Assembly (NCBI GenBank): GCA_010909165.1
Contig: VJWM01000173.1
Coordinates: 248,001-312,000, forward strand
Source: Anthoceros angustus
Lineage: Eukaryota > Streptophyta > Anthocerotopsida > Anthocerotales > Anthocerotaceae
Reading direction: 5' to 3'
Length of the DNA: 64,000 bases
Under the pieces are notes generated by a model. The model made no database searches. It saw only the letters and a program-made list of their open reading frames with translations, and was not told the DNA's origin. Position 1 is the stretch's first letter; each line of letters opens with the position of its first letter. Both the position numbers and the translations under genes were made by a program. Below are positions 23,701 to 34,235 of this stretch, piece after piece.

Positions 23701-24661
23701 GCGCGCAGGAAAACATGACGCCACGATGCGAGGCGGGATTGGCAGGAGCATGCAGGCGCGCGATCCGCGGCTGGGCCCGGTCGCGGTTACCGCGACCTCC
23801 GCTCCGCTTCCGGTTCCTGTTCCTGTTCCACTTCCTCTTCTCTGTTCCTCTTCCGCGTTCCGCAAAGCGCCTGGTCGCTGGCCCGGCCGGGCGCGGCAAG
23901 TGGCAGACCAGCCGATCCGGCACGGAACACGGAAATGGGGGCGAATAAAAATAGCATTGCGCTGCATCCGCCAATAATTATTACAATAATAGTGCACTCT
24001 TCCACACAGCAGCAGCACGGCGGCAAGGCCAGGGCCAGCCAGGGGCCAAGGGCCAAGGCAGCGCGTCTCCACGCGACGCAACGCAACGCAACGCAACGCA
24101 ACGCAACGCATAGCAACGCAACGCAAAGCGACGTCGCGACGCAAAGCAAGGCAAGCCAGGCCGGGCCAAGCCGAGCCAGGCCAAGGCAAACAGAGTCTGG
24201 CCGTGGCCTGCCGCCTGCCAGGCAGGAGAGCTGCAGGCGAGATCACCAGGCGTGAGGCCAGGCCCGGTCACAACGGATTGCCTGATAGATCAAAGCCACC
24301 ACCTCCCGCTCTCGTCTCAGGGACGCGGAAGAAGGAAGCTCGCAGCCTCTGCCTCAATGCGCTCGCTGCCCCGTGCCAGGACAGCAACCGCGAACCATAA
24401 TCCTCTTCCTCCTCTTCTTCTCCTGCCTCCTCTTCCCGCGGCACCGGCCCTCCTCCGACGGCCTTGCCTTTCCTTGTGCTGCTCCCCTCATTCCTCCTCC
24501 TCGCCTCCCGCTGCCGCTGCCCCTGCCCCTGCCCCTGCCTCTGCCCCGCTCCCCTTCTTGGCCCCGGCGCACCGCCTTCTCCACCTCCTGCTGAGCCTTC
24601 TTTGCCGGCATCCTCGCGCGCTCAGGCCGGGGATCCGTTACGGGTTCCGAGTCAAGAAGAC
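17799..24661. other. GC-rich, microsatellite-crowded region upstream of the BOI-type gene
   Basis: Nearly 7 kb in which unrelated short-period tracts follow each other: CA repeats near 18212; GGCTCT near 18717-18780; GTGCA near 19296; CCGGGC/GGGCCC near 19720-19762; GGGCCT near 20165-20200; GCACA near 20265-20300; GCAGAT near 20405; CGCTT near 20932; GGGGCCA near 21358-21420; CTGCAGA near 21700; GGGACCC near 22105; AGGCC and CAGCC near 22235-22280; CGGAAC/CGCAAC near 22555-22660; CTG near 22920; ACGCA near 24080-24130. Long open frames here overlap on both strands and in several frames, a by-product of few stop codons in GC-rich repeats; none shows a domain. The 3' part must include the promoter and 5' UTR of the gene at 24662. 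Confidence 0.6.
23430..23500 (-). repeat. tRNA-like sequence with Pol III A and B boxes (SINE head or tRNA relic)
   Basis: On the minus strand TGGTTAGCCGG (23472-23482) fits an A box and GGGTTCGAATCCC (about 23437-23449) fits a B box/T-loop. A T-arm can form (GTGGG with CCCGC). The downstream CTCTCTG has no matching 7-bp partner at the expected 5' position, so a normal acceptor stem is not seen. More likely a tRNA-derived SINE or decayed tRNA than a functional tRNA. Confidence 0.4.
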
Positions 24662-26643
24662 ATGGCAGTGCAGGCGCAGTACCCCTCCAACGTGCTGCTC
24701 CCAGATCTGCGCACCAGGTGCGTCGCGGCTGCTCAATTCCGCCACCGGAATTGCTTCGTGCGGGGAATTGCTTCGTTGTGGCTTGCACGGTGCTTCTGTG
24801 TGGTGTGGTGTGGTGTAGTGTGCTGTGGCGTGGTGTGGCGTGGCGTGGCGTGGCGTAGTGTGGTGTGGTTTGGTGTGGTTTGGTGTGGTATGGTATGGTA
24901 TGGTGCGGCGTGGCGTGGCATGGCGTGGCGGGGAATTTTGATTGCGCGCTCTGCCCTGCTGCTCGCTGCGCTGCGCTACACGGTTTGCTTGCGCGCCCCG
25001 GATGTTTCGGTTGCCGGCTCCGGGCGCAGCGGCAGATCCGGCAGCGCCAGCGCGCTGGATGCGGCCACTGTCGCTGCTGGTGGAACAGTTCGCGGGGAAA
25101 TCAAGAAACGTGTGACTGCTGTGTGGAAATGCCGCGCTTGCGGATTGCGTGACGGCCTGCACTGCTCTTCGTCTCCCCGCTCTGCACTGCTGCGCGGCCT
25201 CACCAGTCGGCCGTCTTGTTGCTTTTCAGGTTGCGGCAGCAGGCAATTGGTGGTGACAACCGCAACATTATGGCGCCTTCTCCTCTCGCCTTCCTGGACG
25301 AGTTCCACGCCACGCCGCAGCAGGCGCCGGGCCCGAATTCGCTTCGACTCTTCGCGCCATGTGAGTGTCAATTTCCCGCCTTCATCCGCGAATTCTGCAT
25401 TGTGGGATGGAGAGCACCGGATGGAGATTGGATGGAGTTTGCTGAATTGGATGTGGTTGCTAATTAGGGCAGCGCGCTTGCAATTCAGCGCTGCCGGGAT
25501 GTAACAACCTCTTTTTCCATTCGCTTGTGCTTCCTCTTGCTCACGCTTCTTGTCCCTTGCTGTGCAGTGGCCCCCGCACATCTCAATGCCCAGCCCCCTC
25601 TCAATGCCGCCACGCTCTTTATCGACAGCGGCAATGATCTGGCCTGCAACCTGCTGGGTTCCAACAGGAAACGAGCCCGAGAGTCGGATGAGCTTGGCAA
25701 CAACAGTGCACGGCAGCCTCAACATCAACCGCAGCATCGCCAACCGCATCAACTTCTGCCGGCGGATTTCATGCACACTCAGCAGCAGGCTGCCAATCCC
25801 ATGCCCCCGCCTCCGTCTGCCGTCTCAACGGGCCTCCGCCTTGCATTTGAGGAAGCAACTCTCAAGCCAGCTCCGGCGCCTTCTACCAGCGGAAGAATTG
25901 ATATGTCGGCTTCTCTACTAGCCGTGGTCGGGGATGCCCTCAATGTGCAAAATCAGCAACATCGCGACGAGATCGATCAGTACATGAAAGCCCAGGTACT
26001 CCATCCTCCCGCTCTATTGCACACCTTCTTTCGTCACAGCCTGCCTGCTTTCGCTCGTGTGAATCCTCTGTGGCTCACTCTGTCTGTGCCTCGTGTGTAA
26101 CAGGGAGAGCAAATGAGGCAGACTCTGGAAGAGAAACGCCAGAGACATGCCAGGTCCCTGATCGCTGCCGTGGAAGAGGGTGTGTCTCGGCGGTTGAGGG
26201 AAAAAGATCTGGAAGTAGAGAAGGTGAAGAGGAGAAACTTGGAGCTGGAGGAACATGTGAAGCAGCTGAGCATGGAGGCCCATCTCTGGCAGAGCAAGGC
26301 CAAGAACAACGAGGCCATCGTGACTGCTTTGAGGAATAATCTTCAGCAAGCAGTGCACTTCAGCAGGGAAGACCTTAGCAAGGAAGGGTGCGGTGATAGT
26401 GAAGTTGATGATGCTGCATCTTCCCATCACGATGACCTGGCGGATGCCCAGGCCCGGGCTTACAGGGAGAACAGACAACTCAAGGAGCAAAGGTCCTGCA
26501 GGATCTGCAGAAGCAACGAAGTGTCCATTCTGCTCCTGCCCTGCCGACACCTGTGCCTGTGCAAGGACTGTGAGGGCCGCCTCGACACATGCCCCGTCTG
26601 CGGCTCGCTCAAGAATGCAAGTGTGCAGGTGTACATGTCGTGA
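24662..26643 (+). CDS. BOI/BRG-type RING E3 ubiquitin ligase (S-ribonuclease-binding-protein family)
   Basis: Model: join(24662..24717, 25230..25360, 25568..25995, 26104..26643), 384 aa, all GT-AG and in phase. MAVQAQYPSNVL at the start is the family N-terminus. A long basic coiled-coil (RQTLEEKRQRHARSLIAAVE to about residue 270) precedes a WRD-like segment (HLWQSKAKNNEAIVTALRNN). The C-terminal C3HC4 RING is at 337-371 (CRIC...CRHLCLCKDC...CPVC), ending VQVYMS as in BOI proteins. BOI and BRG proteins ubiquitinate MYB factors and bind DELLA proteins, restraining cell death and gibberellin responses; that role is transferred from the family. Intron 1 (512 bp) carries a long GTGTG/GGCGT-rich tract. 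The gene lies directly downstream of the GC-rich region. Confidence 0.93.
24786..24935 (+). repeat. GT/GC-rich imperfect pentamer tract in intron 1
   Basis: Runs of GTGTG, GTGGC and GTATG pentamers (TGTGGTGTGGTGTGGTGTAG, then GGCGTGGCGTGG) span about 150 bp in the first intron of the RING gene. The strand is G/T-biased with few A or C. Confidence 0.85.
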
Positions 26644-27473
26644 GGAATTTTGACGGATGTTCAAGTGTTGCACACACATACACACATTCAGGCTTGCTGC
26701 CTTATAGTCGTGGATTTCAGTGGATGGATGCGCAGAGACGGACAGAAACAGGCTAGCTTAGTTAGCCACCTAGACCAAAGTCTTGTAGATATTGTTAGGT
26801 AGATGGAAGTGGTCATAGCGAAATGTTGGTTGTTGTAAGCGACTCATATTAACCAGGGGAAGTACCCGGAACAAAAGGCTTGATGTTAGTGGACATTTTG
26901 TTATGACCATCCTGGACTGCAGATACACTCATGTCAACCTCCTTATGAGTTTTTGTAAACCGAGACACAGGTTTCTGCTTGGAAACGTGTGGAAAGTTCC
27001 CTTCATTGAAATGTGTACCGGCCGATAGCAAGCAACGAAGTCTTAAGCAGAATCTTCTCGTTGTGCATACTGTGCCAAAGATAAAACGAATGAAACCTGT
27101 CTCCCGTCTGTTGGATGCTTCTCTCGATCATGTGGGAGCGTGCTGCTTGAAGCGGCTGCTTTTTGCGAGGCTTGTCGAAAAATGCCTGAGATTTGTGGGA
27201 GCGCGGGCCATGTGGTCTACTAGGTTGTACGGGGAGACGAGAAAAACATCTTGGAAGGAAGGCCGTTCCACACTGTTTCACGCAAATGTGAATGTGGCCG
27301 GCCTGGCCCGGCCCGGCGCGGTGCAGAGTGCAGAGTGCAGAGTGCAGGGTGCAGTGAGTGTGGCATCTCCAAGAAGATAAGCAGCAAGGCCGAGGGAATG
27401 CGGATGGCGATGGAGTTGAGGATGATGACGCTGTGAGCGGACCAGGAATCAGGGCAGAGGCGGGGCCGAGTGG
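26644..27473. other. Spacer between RING gene and pyrophosphatase-like gene
   Basis: Starts with the RING gene's 3' UTR. A heptamer tract GCAGAGT lies at about 27318-27350, flanked by a GGCCCGGC run near 27300. No other gene recognised. Confidence 0.5.
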
Positions 27474-28076
27474 ATGGCACTTCCATTATTCGCCACATTG
27501 TCATGCACCATGGGACCAGGTTCATCATCCTCCCAACAACAGCCCAAGGCGGACGCGCTACCCAAGTATGTGACCGTGGTGGTTGAGGTGCCGCAGGGCA
27601 GCTTCGTGAAAAGGCGACCCGACGGCACCGTGGATTTCATCACGCCCCTGCCGTCCCCCTTCAACTACGGCTCCGTGCCGGATGTGCCTGCTCCCGACGG
27701 GGACCCGTTGGACGCGGTCATTCTGGGCCGTCATCTGCCGTATGGGCACACTGGAGTGTGGCGGGTTCGTGGCTGCGTCCGGTTTGTGGACGCCGGTGTG
27801 GTCGACAACAAGCTCATTTGCACGCAGCACAAGCCCTCTACCAACCACGCTCCCACGTCCTTGAGGCTGGCCAGGCCCGCTTCTGCTGCTAATGCTGATT
27901 CCAGGTCCTCCACGGCCTGCGTGCCTGCTGGCCTCACTGCCCTGGATTGCCTCTCCCTCTCCACCTTCTTCACTGTTTACGCCGGGTTCAAGACGGTGCT
28001 CAATGCTGTCAGGGGCAAGTTTGGCAGGACTGCATTCGAGGGTTTAGACTTCTCTTCGGTGCCTGGCGGCTTGTAA
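27474..28076 (+). CDS. Soluble inorganic pyrophosphatase family protein (family I), divergent
   Basis: Single-exon frame of 200 aa; a second in-frame ATG at 27510 (MGPGSSSSQQQ) is also possible. Residues from about 31 read VTVVVEVPQGSFVKRRPDG, then FITPLPSPFNYGSVPD and DGDPLDA, which fits the family I signature D-x-D-P-x-D-x. The following PYGHTGVWRVRG and DAGVVDNKLIC segments keep the later acidic residues and lysine. Near the C-terminus FFTVYAGF stands where enzymes such as the E. coli one have FFEHYKD, so the tyrosine is kept but the neighbouring active-site lysine is alanine. The segment after LICT is rich in Ala, Ser, Thr and Arg and is not family-like. Activity is therefore uncertain. 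The resemblance is to bacterial-type soluble enzymes. Confidence 0.75.
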   Translation: MALPLFATLSCTMGPGSSSSQQQPKADALPKYVTVVVEVPQGSFVKRRPDGTVDFITPLPSPFNYGSVPDVPAPDGDPLDAVILGRHLPYGHTGVWRVRGCVRFVDAGVVDNKLICTQHKPSTNHAPTSLRLARPASAANADSRSSTACVPAGLTALDCLSLSTFFTVYAGFKTVLNAVRGKFGRTAFEGLDFSSVPGGL

Positions 28077-30587
28077 CATTGCTATTGCTGGCTGGTAGCT
28101 CTAGCTCTGGCAGGTTGGGTTAGGTCAGTGAAGCACATGGGATTGGAACCAATTCTCCTCTGCCCACTTCTTTGCTGGGTGGCTGGCTCCAGTTGTGCAT
28201 GGCTCTGGACTTTAGCTTCTTCTCCAGGCCTGTCATCTGCCTTGCATGGAAAGCTATTCCTCCACATGTCAAGAGTTTGTGTAACCAAGTCACCCTTCTT
28301 CTCTGTAGTAAAGCGAAGATCCAAGATTGGCATATACATATTTGATGAGGTGTGCTGAGTCTTTTCCTTTCTGCGCTCCCTGCTGGGTTCCACAACGCTT
28401 CCACGACAGCAGCATCACATGAGCTGCCTGGTACAGCGAAAACATTGTCTATATAACAGCGACTTTTGTTTCTGTGTGGTTCACACACAGCACGCTTCTA
28501 CAGCGTCAGTGGTACCAGTTCACGACCTTTCAAGGACTGCAGGTACCATGAGGAGACATGTGCTGGCTGGCCCCTGAGAGACTCATCATGCATCGATGCC
28601 TCTTGTCTTGCGATAGTGCATTTCCAGCGGTCCTCGATGACTCTTGTGGGTCATAATTCATTTTGCGAGGGGAGAGAGCAACAAGTTGCAGTTTACCACG
28701 TCTCACAGCTAACTCCAGTGGATAGAAGCAGGTGCTGTGGCCACGGATAGCGAACTGTACTTGGAGAGACGTTGGGCTCCAGACCTTATTAGTATTCTTC
28801 TATTTCCAGTTCTCAACCAGGAATCTTGCCGGCGACTCGCTGGCCGTTCGCACGCGATAATGGAGGCCAGCAAAAGAGGGATGTGCGTGCGTGATGAAAG
28901 TATGCGGGGTCAGGAACACATGGCCCGCTGCAGGAAAGGCAGCCTAGCTGCCTCATGCAGTCGTCGGGCAGATTTTGCAGGGCCCTGCAGGCGCCCCGAG
29001 CCGAGGATTTTATGTCAGGAAAGGTCAGCATGCTGTTTCTGACAGGTAGGTTTTTTGATTCAAGCAACACAAATCGAGGAACTTTTTTTTGCTTACATGT
29101 ATCATATACCTACTTGGACTCCTTGGAGACTGAGTCCCTGTACAAGCTCCCTCGAGCTACACATGTGGCTCTCTGACATGTTCCAGATTCAGTATGTGGC
29201 ATCTTGTGCGTTTTAACCCCAGCACGTCGATGTTCGGCTCATGTAGGTACCTAGAAATCCGTTTTAAATCAGAGCCACCATCACCTCATCCTTGCGCATC
29301 TGCGCATCCTCCCGTGCTTCCCACATAAACAGACATGTAAAGCATGGTTGAATCGAAGAGAAAGCGTGGTAGAATCGCGTTAGAACCCGCACAGAATCGG
29401 CAAGAAACCTCTCAAACAGGGGTTTGCCAAGCGGCTTGAGACGCGTGAGAGTCGCGTTAGCCAGCAGTGATGCATGCAGACACCGCCAATGGGCGTGCAG
29501 AGGCACCGTGGAGTCCTGGACCACGACATTCCCCTCTTGCACAAGGGAGGACGCGTCGAGGGCTAGGCAGGAACGCTAGATGAGACGTTTCTTTTTGTTT
29601 TGTTTCCGTGAATTTCCGGACAAAAAATCGCTCTGAAGGGTCCGTCGTTCTCGGGGCAATCAGTGCAGTGAACCAGCTTTCCTGCGATGACGCAAGTGGA
29701 AGCATGTCTGCTGGGGGCCTGCAGATGCCTGCAGTACACGCAAATACCCCGAGTTTAGTCTGTAAAGCAGAAGCTGGGAATGAGGCCTTCGCTCGGGTGG
29801 AAACAGTGGAAAGGATTGTCAACACCTCCAGCACTGTGGAGCGGATTCATCACACATCTACCCCGAAGGCCTCCTCGCACGTGTTTACTGTGGCCACAGC
29901 TTTTGCGAGCCATTGGTGGTAGTGTTCATTTGCCAGCTAGCATCTCTGCCGGCCCAGCCGACCCTCGGGACCGCCTGCTGCTTCTTGGGTACCCACCTGC
30001 CCTCTCCATTATGTGGAGCGGCTTGACTCTCGTCTCCTTGCGGTGCTCATGGCCTAACCATTGCCTCCCTATCTGCTTTGCAACCTGGCTGAAATGCGCA
30101 GGTTGGTAGCAGCTGATGGGGAGGGGGCGCTTCTGGACCGGAGCATATATGGAAGGTATGATACTCTGACCGAGTCATCGAGCTCCCTTCCTTCTGCTGA
30201 CTCGTCTCATCCTGCATGGCTTGCCATGAGTAGCTAGCTGCTCTGCCAGGACCTGCTGCTACTTACTATCTTCTGCCCTGCATTTGTTTTGTGGGCACTA
30301 ACTCTGTGAGAGAATGCGGCTCGCATGGCCATGTGGTTCCACGTCCAGATCTCAGCTCTGGTTTCGCAGTCCTCCACCGTTCAAGGCCATCCACCACTTG
30401 AAACTTGGACGGAAAGGTGGCCAGACCAGCTCCTACCATTTGTTCCTACTTTAGAGGACCTTGAAGCTAGGTTTGTTCTCTTTGGCAGGTTCCCAGCTTC
30501 CGGCTATCTCTGTCTCCAAGCCTAGCTTGTGAGGACAGGAAGTGGCTGAAAAAGTGTCTCTTATCAAGAAAAGAGCGGACGGACGGG
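28077..30587. other. Spacer upstream of CYP710A
   Basis: About 2.5 kb of mixed composition. Scattered 60-125 codon open frames on both strands show no domain. It includes the 3' region of the pyrophosphatase-like gene and the promoter of CYP710A. Confidence 0.5.
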
Positions 30588-32099
30588 ATGGAGCAGCTGT
30601 TATCTCTGAAAGCATGGTTTTGGACCGCTGATTGGCGGCTGCTTACCGGTTTGGTATTGACTGTGCTGCTCCTCTTAGAGCAGCTGACGTACATGAGGAA
30701 AGGGAAGCATTTGCCAGGACCTGGTTTTGTATTTCCATTTTTGGGGGGGTTATTAAGCGTGGTGAACGATCCCACAGGATTTTGGGACGCTCAGGCCATT
30801 GCTGCCAGGAAAATTGGCATGTCGTGGAACGTGCTGTTCGGCAGGTTTGTGGTGTTTGTGAGAGACTCTGAAATGTCACAGAAAATCTTCGCGAATGTTA
30901 AGCCTGAGGTATTCCAGCTTGTTGGACATCCTTTCGGCAAGAAGATCTTTGGTGAGCGGAACCTTATCTTCATGTTCGGAGAAGAGCACAAGGATTTGAG
31001 ACGGAGGCTTGCTCCCCTCTTCACTCTCAAGGCCCTGGGCGTGTATGTTTCTATACAAGAGAGAACGATTCGTCAGCACATTGGAAAGTGGCTTGAAACA
31101 GCGGAGCGCACTGGAAGTGATCCAGTGCAGTTGAGAAGTCTGTGCAGGGATCTCAACTTGGACACCTCGCAGAATGCATTCGTTGGGCCTTACCTCTGTC
31201 AGGAAGCCAGGTTGCAGTTCTACGAGGACTACAATCTCTTCAACGTGGGGCTGATGAGTGTCCCTGTCTACTTCCCCGGATTTGCTTTCTATAAGGCTAA
31301 TCACGCTGTCGATAGGCTCATTGACACCCTTGCGGGTTGTGCAAAGCAAAGCAAGAACAGAATGATGAGAGGAGCAGACCCAGCTTGCCTTACAGACTTC
31401 TGGATGGTGGAAACCGTGAAGGAGATACAGGAGGCGGCAGCAGCTGGCCGCCCACCACCTCCACACAGTTCTGATGCTGACATTGGACAACACATATTTG
31501 ACTTTCTGTTTGCGGCACAGGATGCATCAACGTCCTCTCTTGCCTGGGCTGTAAGCCTCCTCGAATCCCATCCTGAGGTGCTTGCAAAGGTGAGGCAAGA
31601 GGTGAAGTCTGTGAAGCCCGATCCATCCAGCTTCTTCACCCCTGAGCAACTTAGAGAGCTGAAGTACACAGAGATGGTAGTGAAGGAGGTGTTGAGGTAC
31701 CGCCCCCCGGCAACCATGGTTCCCCATATAGCGAATTCAGATTTTGCTATCACAGACACCTACATAGTTCCCAAAGGCACCATTGTCTTCCCATCGCTGT
31801 TCGAATCCTCCTTTCAAGGCTTCACAAACCCACACACCTTTGATCCCGACAGGTTTTCTCCAGAGAGGCAGGAGGACGTTTTGTACAAAAGGAATTGGCT
31901 GCTATTTGGAGCAGGACCTCACCAATGTTTGGGACAACGGTATGCCATTAACCACCTCGTGCTCTTTGTTGCTCTCTTCACATCCTTGGTGGACTGGACC
32001 CGGGTCCGCACACCAGGCTGTGATGATCTCCTGTACACTCCCACCATTGCGCCGAAGGACGGATGTCTCATCAGTTTATCAGAACGGAAGGCTGATTAG
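30588..32099 (+). CDS. CYP710A: Cytochrome P450 CYP710A, sterol C-22 desaturase
   Basis: Intronless, 503 aa. CYP710A introduces the C-22 double bond into plant sterols (for example sitosterol to stigmasterol) at the ER. An N-terminal membrane anchor (about 17-34, LLTGLVLTVLLLLEQL) is followed by the proline hinge KHLPGPGFVFPFLGG. Family blocks recognised: GHPFGKKIFGERNLIFMFGE, FVGPYL, the I-helix FDFLFAAQDASTSSL, the K-helix ExxR in KEVLRYRPPATMVPH, and the haem loop FGAGPHQCLG (440-449, Cys447 as ligand), ending TPTIAPKDGC. Length and lack of introns agree with other CYP710A genes. An AATAAA at 32129-32134, 30 bp after the stop, may be a polyadenylation signal. Confidence 0.97.
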   Translation: MEQLLSLKAWFWTADWRLLTGLVLTVLLLLEQLTYMRKGKHLPGPGFVFPFLGGLLSVVNDPTGFWDAQAIAARKIGMSWNVLFGRFVVFVRDSEMSQKIFANVKPEVFQLVGHPFGKKIFGERNLIFMFGEEHKDLRRRLAPLFTLKALGVYVSIQERTIRQHIGKWLETAERTGSDPVQLRSLCRDLNLDTSQNAFVGPYLCQEARLQFYEDYNLFNVGLMSVPVYFPGFAFYKANHAVDRLIDTLAGCAKQSKNRMMRGADPACLTDFWMVETVKEIQEAAAAGRPPPPHSSDADIGQHIFDFLFAAQDASTSSLAWAVSLLESHPEVLAKVRQEVKSVKPDPSSFFTPEQLRELKYTEMVVKEVLRYRPPATMVPHIANSDFAITDTYIVPKGTIVFPSLFESSFQGFTNPHTFDPDRFSPERQEDVLYKRNWLLFGAGPHQCLGQRYAINHLVLFVALFTSLVDWTRVRTPGCDDLLYTPTIAPKDGCLISLSERKAD

Positions 32100-32154
32100 T
32101 GATCCCATACAAGGGACTTTGTAATTGTAATAAAAACGAAACCGGTTCCAGAGG

Positions 32155-32236
32155 GTGTTATCCCACCTGGCTGTATGAATTGCTGCCTCCTGCGAGTTAT
32201 CCCCCCTGGCTGTATGAATTGCTGCCTCCTACGATG
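32155..32236 (+). repeat. Two-copy 41-bp tandem repeat in the CYP710A 3' region
   Basis: GTTATCCCNCCTGGCTGTAT followed by GAATTGCTGCCTCCT occurs twice in direct order just after the gene, probably in or next to its 3' UTR. Confidence 0.85.
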
Positions 32237-32240
32237 AGAC

Positions 32241-33075
32241 TGCTGTTTTACAACGGGACCCCACACAACGCGACTCATCGTACTTTGTCACATGGCTGTG
32301 TCTAAAGAACCTCCAGGGATATCTTCTTCAAAGTTCAAGGTTATTTTTCTCTTGTTTAGCAATGTCTAAATTTACATGTCCATTGTGAGTAGGTTGAACG
32401 CTAGTACACAAGCATGCCAGAGGTGGTCAGATGATTGAACAAGCAAATGCACAGAGTTTGAGTGGAGAGTAGGCTACAACAAATGCATAGAGTTTGGGTG
32501 GCATGTAGGCTATAACATATATGACTTTCTAGGCAGCACATATCCATTGCACATACGGCGATATCTGAAGTAGCCATTCCCAACGAGCATGGTCATGGTG
32601 GAATTGGGATAAGGGCTCACCAACTCATTAGTATTCTCTCGGTGGGGGCAAGATTTTCGAGGGCCAAGGGATTGTGCACTAGGTACAAAAGGGAAGGTGT
32701 TGATGATTGATCATGTTACTTGTTATAATTACTTACTTGTTATTACTTCTTTTATTTTTTGATATTTTAGTGTATCTATGATTATCTGCACCATTACTAA
32801 CATCTTTGCTTACCTCACAAGAGGTGTCCGCATGCATGTGTCTTTCCACACATTTAATTGTAGCTCATTTTGTCTTAACCCCATAACCAAGACACGTAGT
32901 TGGGCACTTTTAAAACAAAATGCAGCAAATTTAGTTTTTAGCTTTTTTCCATTCATTTATTCATCTAATAAAATCTATCTAGCACACTATGACTCATCTC
33001 ATTCCAACAAACGATGAAAAACCTATGACTTGAAGAATGATCTTGTTTCTCACAAGAGAAGGAGTCAATTGGCAC
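32241..33075. other. Spacer after CYP710A
   Basis: AT-leaning sequence. A short duplicated phrase (GCACAGAGTTTGAGTGG and GCATAGAGTTTGGGTGG) lies near 32448-32502. No gene recognised. Confidence 0.45.
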
Positions 33076-33079
33076 AATT

Positions 33080-33166
33080 TCCACGTGGTTTCCACGTGCT
33101 TTCCACGTGCTTTCCACGTGCTTTCCACGTGGTTTTGCTCAAATTCCACGTGGTTTCCACGTGGTT
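33080..33166. repeat. Array of seven CACGTG palindromes
   Basis: CACGTG starts at 33082, 33093, 33104, 33115, 33126, 33147 and 33158: spacing 11, 11, 11, 11, 21, 11. The unit is TTCCACGTGG/C-TT; the longer gap carries TTTTGCTCAAA, which also follows the last copy. CACGTG is the core G-box bound by plant bZIP and bHLH factors. No gene starts nearby. Confidence 0.9.
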
Positions 33167-33307
33167 TTGCTCAAATTCCAAATCCAAACACATGTCGTGA
33201 CACACCAATAGATACATTAGCGATTGATTAAAAATTTGAAACATTATGGCAATCTAAATGCCAAAGTCCTTCACAAAATGAAAGGAATGCCATAAACTTG
33301 GGTGCCT

Positions 33308-33545
33308 AATGGGGGAGAGAACGGAGAAGGGGAGGAAAGGGAAGAGAGAGAACAGAGGGAGGAGTGCGAAGCAAAATGGGAATGCGGAAGGGAACAAGGA
33401 AGGGAATGGAGGGGAGGAGTGAGAAGAGAGAGAAGAGAAAATGAGGAGGGAAGAAAATGGGAATGCGGAAGGGAACAAGGAAGGGAATGGAGGGGAGGAG
33501 TGAGAAGAGAGAGAAGAGAAAATGAGGAGGGAAGAAGGCACAGGG
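33308..33545. repeat. Polypurine tract with a 78-bp tandem duplication
   Basis: The plus strand is almost all A and G. A unit beginning GGGAATGCGGAAGGGAACAA and ending GAGGAGGGAAGAA occurs twice in tandem at about 33378-33455 and 33456-33536. Confidence 0.85.
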
Positions 33546-33639
33546 TGATTTGTGACAACCACTACATAGGGTGTCCAACGAATCCCGTTCACAAAAGTAT
33601 TTTGCCCAACGGATCCCGTGCACAAAAGTATTTTGCCCC

Positions 33640-33905
33640 GTAGCAGAGCCGCTAGTTCCTCATTAATACAAGCAATATAGACAAAGCCTTTGATACCTAC
33701 AAAGGTGTTAGTACATGTGTTCCCCATCTCTTTCTGTTTTCTATGAGCTTCTCTTACGCAAATTCTTGGATTGCACGGGCCCTTCCTCAGTCGTTTTGCC
33801 AAACTTGAAGACATGCTGCCCATATTTTGATAATATTACCTAAGAGCTCTTTGCGCTAAACTCAGACAAGAAATATTTATGGAAAGAATCTTATATTGAA
33901 ACGCC
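33640..33905. repeat. Dispersed repeat, copy 1 (pair with about 37125-37360)
   Basis: Shares in the same order TACAAAGGTG/TATGAAGGTG, TTCCCCATC-CTTTCTGTTTTCTA, CGCAAATTCT, GCATTG, TCAGTCGTTTTGCC, TAATA-TACC and GCAAGAAA-ATTTATGGAAAGA with the second copy. Similarity is roughly three quarters by eye. Element type unknown. Confidence 0.7.
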
Positions 33906-34017
33906 CCTTATGTATGCCTACGAATATGAATCATACCTAATTAAGTATACTTTTTATTTCAGAGAAGAAAAGGTTTTGGATTGAGACTTTATTTGATTGT
34001 GATCGAGCACCGAATGA

Positions 34018-34235
34018 AAGCCACTTGGGCATCAAATGAAAGCCCCGCCACTTGGGCATCAAATGAAACCCCATTGGGCATCAAATGAAAGCCCCGCCCT
34101 TGTCACAGTTGAAGTGGCATCAAATGAAACCCCATTGGGCATCAAATGAAAGCCCCGCCCTTGTCACAGTTGAAGTGGCATCAAAACCCCATTGGGCATC
34201 AAATGAAAGCCCCGCCCTTGTCACAGTTGAAGTTG
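34018..34235. repeat. Tandem repeat with ATCAAATGAAAGCCCCGCC unit
   Basis: About three full copies of a unit of roughly 55-65 bp (GGGCATCAAATGAAAGCCCC, then GCCCTTGTCACAGTTGAAGT) with shorter partial copies on the left side. Confidence 0.85.
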
